Shown here: in pieces, positions 59,526 to 64,000 of the stretch
How positions within the stretch are numbered: the first letter of the stretch is position 1
Layout: each line of letters starts with the position of its first letter
Source: Tetracentron sinense
Taxonomy: Eukaryota; Streptophyta; Magnoliopsida; Trochodendrales; Trochodendraceae
Assembly (NCBI GenBank): GCA_015143295.1
Contig: CM026566.1
Location: forward strand, 8,915,072 to 8,979,071
Length of the DNA stretch: 64,000 nucleotides
Direction: 5' to 3'
Made by a program: the position numbers and the translations under genes
Notes under the pieces: model-generated
The model's input: only the letters and a program-made list of their open reading frames with translations
The model's database searches: none
What the model was told of the DNA's origin: nothing

Positions 59526-59765
59526 CAAGGAGGTTGGTAGCCCAGGGACATTCGGGTGCTAGCCTCTGGCTCACAAGTGCATTTCATAACAAGGAGGTTG
59601 GTAGCCCAGGGAGGATTCGGGTACTAACCTCTGGCTCACAAGTGCATTTCATAACAAGGAGGTTGGTAGCCCAGGGAGGATTCGGGTACTAACCTCTGGC
59701 TCACAAGTGCATTGCATATCAAGGAGGTTGGCAGCCCAGGGAGATTCGGGTGCTAGCCTCTGGCT
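59526..59765 (+). repeat. Tandem hairpin array in element F leader, 4 units
   Basis: Four units of about 62 bases contain GAGGTTGG(T/C)AGCCC..CGGGT(A/G)CTA(A/G)CCTC, forming stems of about 13 pairs. Unit 4 has C opposite G where units 2 and 3 have T opposite A. Confidence 0.82.
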
Positions 59766-60061
59766 CACAAGTTTACAAGATGGAGGTTTATAAGATGATG
59801 ATCATGCATTCATGCATGCACGCATACATGATTTCTACGAGGCATACCGGGACATGACAAGGGTTTTCAAGCATGAGTTTTATCGGCATTTTCGCATTCA
59901 TGTACGCACGTCAGGATGCTTGTATTGTGTCATGCCCTATACTGTTTCTTTGTGATGTTTCTATTACTGCTTGTATGATATTACTATTATGTGTTTTTAT
60001 TATTGTTATGGTCTGCTAGTAGCTTGTACTCGCTGAGTATTCCATGCCCAGCCGTACTTTC

Positions 60062-60202
60062 ATGTCGGCAGGTACTGAGGGAGCCCTCGACCCGGAGCCT
60101 TGGGTCGAGGAAGAGTATACAGAGGAGAGAGAGTCGGCTATCCCATTACAATCTCAGGCGGACCGAGACCTCGATGCGTGGCCATACCTCGACTACTGTT
60201 GA
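60062..60202 (+). CDS. LTR leader small ORF, MSAG family (element F, 46 aa, intact)
   Basis: ATGTCGGCAGG opens a 46-codon ORF: MSAGTEGALDPEPWVEEEY, TEERES, a short Gln-rich part and a Trp/Tyr-rich end, WPYLDYC. The N-terminal half shares MSAG and PWVEEEY with the C/D/E family; the C-terminal half is unrelated to it. The upstream block CTGAGTATTCCATGC is conserved too. It is acidic with no signal peptide. It is the best preserved F-type copy. Function is unknown, and it could be a regulatory upstream ORF rather than a protein with its own role. Confidence 0.55.
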   Translation: MSAGTEGALDPEPWVEEEYTEERESAIPLQSQADRDLDAWPYLDYC

Positions 60203-60489
60203 GGGGAGAGTATGAGAGGGTTTGGTGTATTTTGATATTTTGATAGGTGGGCCTGTCCACCTTAGGCTTAGACATGTCTTGTATTTATGTTAACTTGGAA
60301 TACTAGTTTGGATCATCAGAAGAAATGAAAATTTGTTTACGCTTCCGCATATATGGTAGCTTCCGCGCTCTGATTATCGTTATGAGTACTGTATTTTATC
60401 TTGTGTATTACAGGATGGTTTGATAGGTTCGCAGTGTGACACCTAAAATATCCCTAAACTCCTAGGGGGTATTTTGGGGCGTTACAGAG

Positions 60490-60501
60490 TGGTATCAGAG
60501 C
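60490..60501 (+). other. Primer binding site, element F
   Basis: Exact TGGTATCAGAGC, three bases after the LTR. Confidence 0.95.
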
Positions 60502-60582
60502 TCTAGGCATTAGAGTCCCTAGGGTCACTTAGATGATTGAACAAGGTATTAGAATCACCTTAGAGAGTTGTATTCCAAGTAT

Positions 60583-60626
60583 AGACTAACAAGTTAGTCT
60601 TAGTCAAAATGGGTTGAACTTCAACC
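60583..60626 (+). other. Paired hairpins downstream of the primer site (element F)
   Basis: AGACTAAC-aa-GTTAGTCT (60583-60600), a perfect 8-bp stem, is followed by GGTTGAACTTCAACC (60612-60626). Confidence 0.6.
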
Positions 60627-60812
60627 GAACATAGAGTCCTACGCTAGGAACACGGATTGTATGTCATGCTATTGTGTTATATACCATGTGTACATTATTT
60701 GTGTTGTACTTATTAAATGTGCTTAATGAATATGTATTAAGTGAATTACGAAATTGTACTAAATGCGTATCCAAGTTAGACTCATGTTGTATTGTCGTTC
60801 TCAGGAGAAATC

Positions 60813-62018
60813 ATGAGACGCAATACCCGGGGTCGCGGGTACAACACGAGGGGTAATGGAGGTGATGCTCCATCGGGTGATGATCAACCCGACTTTGCCC
60901 AAGCATTCGCATCCATAACCGAGACCTTGGCTATGTTGGCGGCAAGGCAACCGGCCACTCCGCCTAATGCGGCACTCATACCGGCTCCTCCTAACCGAGC
61001 CCAAGCCGGAATAGAAGCTTTTCGGAGGATGAGGCCTCCAACTTTTTGTGGAAGCATTGATCCTCTTGTTGCCGAGGGTTGGATCCGGCAACTTGAGAAG
61101 ATATTCTCGGTATTAGCACCTACTGAAGTGGAAAGGGTCACATGGGCCGCCTTTATGCTTGAAGGCGAGGCTGATCATTGGTGGAAGTTTGCACTTCGGA
61201 CCCGAGAGTTGACCCGGCAAGGTCAAGATTGGACTTGGGAGGAATTCTTGGAGGTTTTCAACAAGAAGTATTTTCCGGTCGGGATGAAAGAAAAGATGGA
61301 AGTCGAATTCATTACCTTGGAGCAAGGTAATATGTCCGTAGCGGCTTATGAAGCCAAATTTTCAGAGCTATCTCGATTTGCTCCACACATGATAGCGACC
61401 GAGGCTATGAAGGCCCGGAAATTCGAGAGGGGGTTGAAGGCCTATCTCAAGGACCGAGTCTCGATGTTTAGACATGAGACATATTCTGAAGTTGTTGATA
61501 AAGCACTATTGGCCGAGTCGAGTAGTTCAGGGGAGAAAAGAGCAAGGACGAGCTTGTATCAGTCTGCAGGCCCGGCTCAGTCACAGAGGATGTATTCAGC
61601 ACCACAGGCTCCCCGCTCTTTCGCTCCACCGGCTTTTCGCCCGGCTACCTCATATGCTCCTCGCCCCGCAGTTACTCAGGCTACGGGGTATGCTCCATCC
61701 TCCTATTTGCATGATGTTTGCACTCTTTGTGGGAGGTGGCATCCAGCGGGAGAATGCCGAAGAGTTTCAGGAAGTTGCTTCCATTGTGGTGACCAAGGCC
61801 ACATGGTCAGAGATTGTCCCCGGCGTCAATTGCCAACTCAGTCTTCAGGGAGCAGGCCCCCGGTTAGGCAGACATCTCAGCCTAGCTCTTCTCAGGCTTC
61901 GAGGGCATCACAGTCTACCCGGCCTCCTCGCCCAGCCACACAGGGCCGAGTCTTTGCCTTATCCGAGAGAGACGCACGTGCATCCGACGATGTCGTGCAA
62001 GGTACGCACGAATTCTAG
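60813..62018 (+). CDS. gag: Element F gag (capsid and nucleocapsid)
   Basis: The 401-aa ORF starts MRRNTRGRGYN; this ATG, 8 nt after the acceptor, is conserved in A, C and E, whereas an in-frame upstream TTG is not. Residues of about 30-240 are the capsid region (ITETLAMLAARQ, AEGWIRQLEKIFSVL, EGEADHWWKF, FITLEQGNMSVAAYEAKF). A Ser/Pro/Gln-rich linker follows, then zinc knuckles CTLCGRWHPAGEC (about 303) and CFHCGDQGHMVRDC (about 322). Without splicing the protein ends HEF after a GTACGC donor; with the intron removed Gag continues into protease. This is the only intact gag of its family in the window. Confidence 0.93.
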   Translation: MRRNTRGRGYNTRGNGGDAPSGDDQPDFAQAFASITETLAMLAARQPATPPNAALIPAPPNRAQAGIEAFRRMRPPTFCGSIDPLVAEGWIRQLEKIFSVLAPTEVERVTWAAFMLEGEADHWWKFALRTRELTRQGQDWTWEEFLEVFNKKYFPVGMKEKMEVEFITLEQGNMSVAAYEAKFSELSRFAPHMIATEAMKARKFERGLKAYLKDRVSMFRHETYSEVVDKALLAESSSSGEKRARTSLYQSAGPAQSQRMYSAPQAPRSFAPPAFRPATSYAPRPAVTQATGYAPSSYLHDVCTLCGRWHPAGECRRVSGSCFHCGDQGHMVRDCPRRQLPTQSSGSRPPVRQTSQPSSSQASRASQSTRPPRPATQGRVFALSERDARASDDVVQGTHEF

Positions 62019-62133
62019 AATTTAAATTGTGTAAAATTTCTATGGTTTGCTTTGTGAGTTTCTATACTAAGGGTTACCTATGTATGATGCTTGTTGTTTG
62101 AAATCTACTAATAGTAGTCACTTAATCGCACAG
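62002..62133 (+). other. Gag-pol intron, element F (132 nt)
   Basis: Donor CAAG|GTACGC, branch-point-like TACTAAT (62106-62112) and acceptor TCGCACAG|GCG are all present. The intron has in-frame stops (first at 62016). Removing it joins VVQ and [11 protein letters not shown] in frame through a Gly codon. E has a corresponding segment. Confidence 0.65.
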
Positions 62134-64000
62134 GCGCTTTGTTAGTGAACGAATGTCTTGCCCGAGTGTTGATCGACATAGGATCCACTCACTCCTTTGT
62201 GTCGCCTAGTTTCGCAAAGATATTTTTGACTGAGGTTACTCCGTTAAAGCAGGAGTTGACCATTGCAACTCCACTCGGCAAGTCAGTTGATACGGACAAG
62301 ATATTCGGGGATAGTGTGGTTCAAGTGGGGGAGAATGAACTGTTAGCCGATCTCATCATCCTAGATTTTCAAGACTTGGATTTTGATGTCATCTTAGGGA
62401 TGGATTGGTTGTCAAACCATCACGGGCATGTTGCGTGTTTTGAGAAGATGGTGAATTTCAAGCCGGAAGGGGGTAAGCCTTTTCACTTCCGAGGATTAAG
62501 AGAGAGGGACATTGCTCGCCTCGCAGCCTTGAGTGTAACAAACCTAGAAGCACAAAACTCCTCGGCCATTCCGGTCGTGAGTGATTTCTTGGACGTGTTT
62601 CCGGAGGAACTTCCCGGGTTACCTCTGAATCGGGAGATTGAGTTCGCTATAGAGCTTACTCCGGGCACCGCTCCAATTTCAAGAGCCCCGATAGAGCTTG
62701 AAGAATTGAAGAAGCAAATTGAGGAGTTACAACAACTTGGTTTCATCCAACCAAGTGTGTCACCGTGGGGAGCTCCGGTCCTTTTTGTAAAGAAGAAAGA
62801 CGGGTCGATGAGAATGTGTATAGACTACCATCAGTTGAACAAGGTAACTATCAAGAATCGTTATCCCTTGCCAAGGATCGATGACTTGTTCGACCAACTG
62901 AAGGGAGCGAGATTCTTCTCCAAAATTGATCTTAAGTCGGGGTATCATCAATTAAGGATCAAGGCGGAAGATGTTCCGAAGACGGCCTTCAGGACTCGGT
63001 ATGGGCATTACGAGTTCCTTGTCATGCCTTTTGGGCTGACGAATGCACCGGCGGCATTCATGGATTTGATGAACCGGGTGTTCCGATCTTACTTGGATCG
63101 ATGCGTGATTGTATTCATTGATGACATTTTGGTGTATTCCCAGACACGGGAAGATCACGCGCGAGACCTCCGCCTTGCTCTGGAGATGTTGAGAGAGCAT
63201 AGGCTATATGCCAAATTGAGTAAGTGCGAGTTCTGGTTAGAGAAGGTCGCATTTCTTGGACACGTGGTGTCGGCCGAGGGCATTTCTGTAGATCCAGCCA
63301 AGGTTGAGGCAGTCATGAGTTGGGAGAGGCCCAAGAGCGTCACGGAGATACGTAGTTTCCTCGGATTGGCAGGCTACTACCGGAGATTTGTGGAGGGATT
63401 CTCCAGTCTGGCTGCACCTCTCACCTACTTGACAAGGAAAAATGCAAAGTTCAGTTGGAGTGACTGATGTGAAGTAAGTTTCCAAGAGTTGAAGAAACGC
63501 CTCACCACAGCCCCTGTCCTTACTGTGCCATCTGGACCTTTTGGGTATGAGGTGTATAGTGATGCCTCGCACGTCGGACTCAGGTGTGTCCTAATGCAAC
63601 ACAAGAAAGTCATTGCCTATGCATCAAGGTAGTTGAAAGAGCATGAAAAGAACTACCCCACTCACGACTTGGAGCTTGCGGCGGTCGTGTTTGCACTTAA
63701 AATTTGGCGACATTATCTGTACGGGGTGGAGTTCTATGTGTACACGGACCACAAGAGCCTCAAGTATCTCTTTTCCCAAAAAGAGTTAAACTTACGACAA
63801 CGGCGTTGGATTGAGTTCTTAAAGGACTACGAGTGCACTATCCAATATCACCCGGAAAAAGCAAATGTGGTGGCCGACGCTCTGAGTAGGAAACCATCGG
63901 GGTTGTTGGCTCACATGTTGGTGCGGGAATGGAGACTGTTAGACGATTTGGCAAATCTAGACATCAGTGTGAACGATTCTGTCCGCAGTCCGGTTTTGGC
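62134..64000 (+). pseudogene. pol: Element F pol, 5' part (protease, RT, RNase H; continues past window)
   Basis: Protease reads [13 protein letters not shown], with Ile where E has Thr in the catalytic DTG. Reverse transcriptase has [25 protein letters not shown] and FIDDILVYS; RNase H has [23 protein letters not shown] and [10 protein letters not shown] 15-base in-frame loss near 62690 removes the YRMAP residues kept in C, between short GCCCC repeats. In-frame stops lie at 63465 (TGA) and 63630 (TAG for Gln). No frameshift is seen to the end of the window, just before the integrase zinc finger. Confidence 0.92.

Larger units (their letters stand above)
58137..60486 (+). repeat. Element F 5' LTR (2,350 bp)
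   Basis: It runs TGTAGCACCCCGG to GGGGCGTTACA and holds U3 palindromes, a purine-rich leader, the donor (58930), the hairpin array, the small ORF and an acceptor-like TGTATTACAG|G near 60412. Confidence 0.94.
58930..60804 (+). other. Candidate leader intron, element F
   Basis: The donor TTTAAG|GTTAGTAC and the acceptor GTCGTTCTCAG|GAGAAATC bound 1,875 nt, and the acceptor is 8 nt before the gag ATG. Both sites are conserved in A, C and E. The segment contains the hairpin array, small ORF, primer site and downstream hairpins, which would all be absent from a spliced gag message. Confidence 0.5.
58137..64000 (+). mobile_element. Element F: Ty3/gypsy (Tekay/Del-type) element, 3' end outside window
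   Basis: A complete 5' LTR, exact primer site, open gag, intron and pol run to the window end in RNase H/early integrase. It is inserted in the 5' LTR of E after GAAGC (58132-58136), the probable target duplication. It is the innermost insertion on this side and so the youngest. Confidence 0.93.

Overview
The window is plant nuclear DNA made almost entirely of long terminal repeat (LTR) retrotransposons inserted into one another. I see no host gene, rRNA, tRNA gene or satellite array. The plant origin follows from chromovirus-type Ty3/gypsy pol genes of the Tekay/Del kind, primer sites complementary to initiator tRNA-Met, a Ty1/copia relic and a Tat/Athila-like reverse transcriptase fragment. 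The density of nesting suggests repeat-rich heterochromatin of a large angiosperm genome; the species cannot be told.

Layout, left to right. Element A (1-21815, +) is a Ty3/gypsy element that has gag but no pol. It is interrupted by element B (3165-16373, -), a nearly complete Ty3/gypsy element with 5-bp target duplications GTCTA. B's 3' LTR is itself interrupted by a solo LTR (5697-8048, -). A sits inside a copia LTR (G2, 21816-23001), which in turn lies in a Tat/Athila-like pol fragment (23002-23870, -). Element C (24236-33185, +) follows, with a truncated 5' LTR, a scrambled gag and a better pol. Then come two integrase/pol fragments, each capped by a related LTR (D 33186-36353, D' 36354-39240). 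D' is cut by a decayed copia element G (39241-49892, -), which holds a solo LTR (44618-46993, TSD CATCA). G's 5' LTR is cut by element E (49893-58136, -), whose gag has lost its capsid region. E's 5' LTR is cut by the youngest element, F (58137 to the window end, +), which has an open gag and a pol with two stop codons.

The Ty3/gypsy families here (A; C/D/D'/E and the solo LTR at 5.7 kb; F and the solo LTR at 44.6 kb) have LTRs of 2.2-3.1 kb that differ in sequence but share a layout. In order this is: a U3 cluster of 12-14 bp CGATCG palindromes, a TATA box in several copies, a purine-rich first exon, a splice donor (AAG|GTNRGTAC), a tandem array of self-complementary units, a conserved small ORF beginning MSAG, the LTR end, the primer binding site, two short hairpins, and a splice acceptor (TTCTCAG|G) about 8-15 nt before the gag ATG. 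The array units have unrelated sequences in different families, yet they form hairpins with compensatory base changes, and the small ORF keeps PWVEEEY in two families. I infer a leader that is spliced for Gag translation and left unspliced, with its structured arrays and small ORF, in the genomic RNA. In F a second, 132-nt intron joins gag to pol in frame. This leader architecture is the most interesting content of the window.

Caveats: nothing was aligned by program, and all boundaries were read by eye from repeats, TG..CA ends, primer sites and target duplications. The stretch of about 23.6-27.6 kb is unusually rich in small indels and may be a poorly polished part of the assembly.
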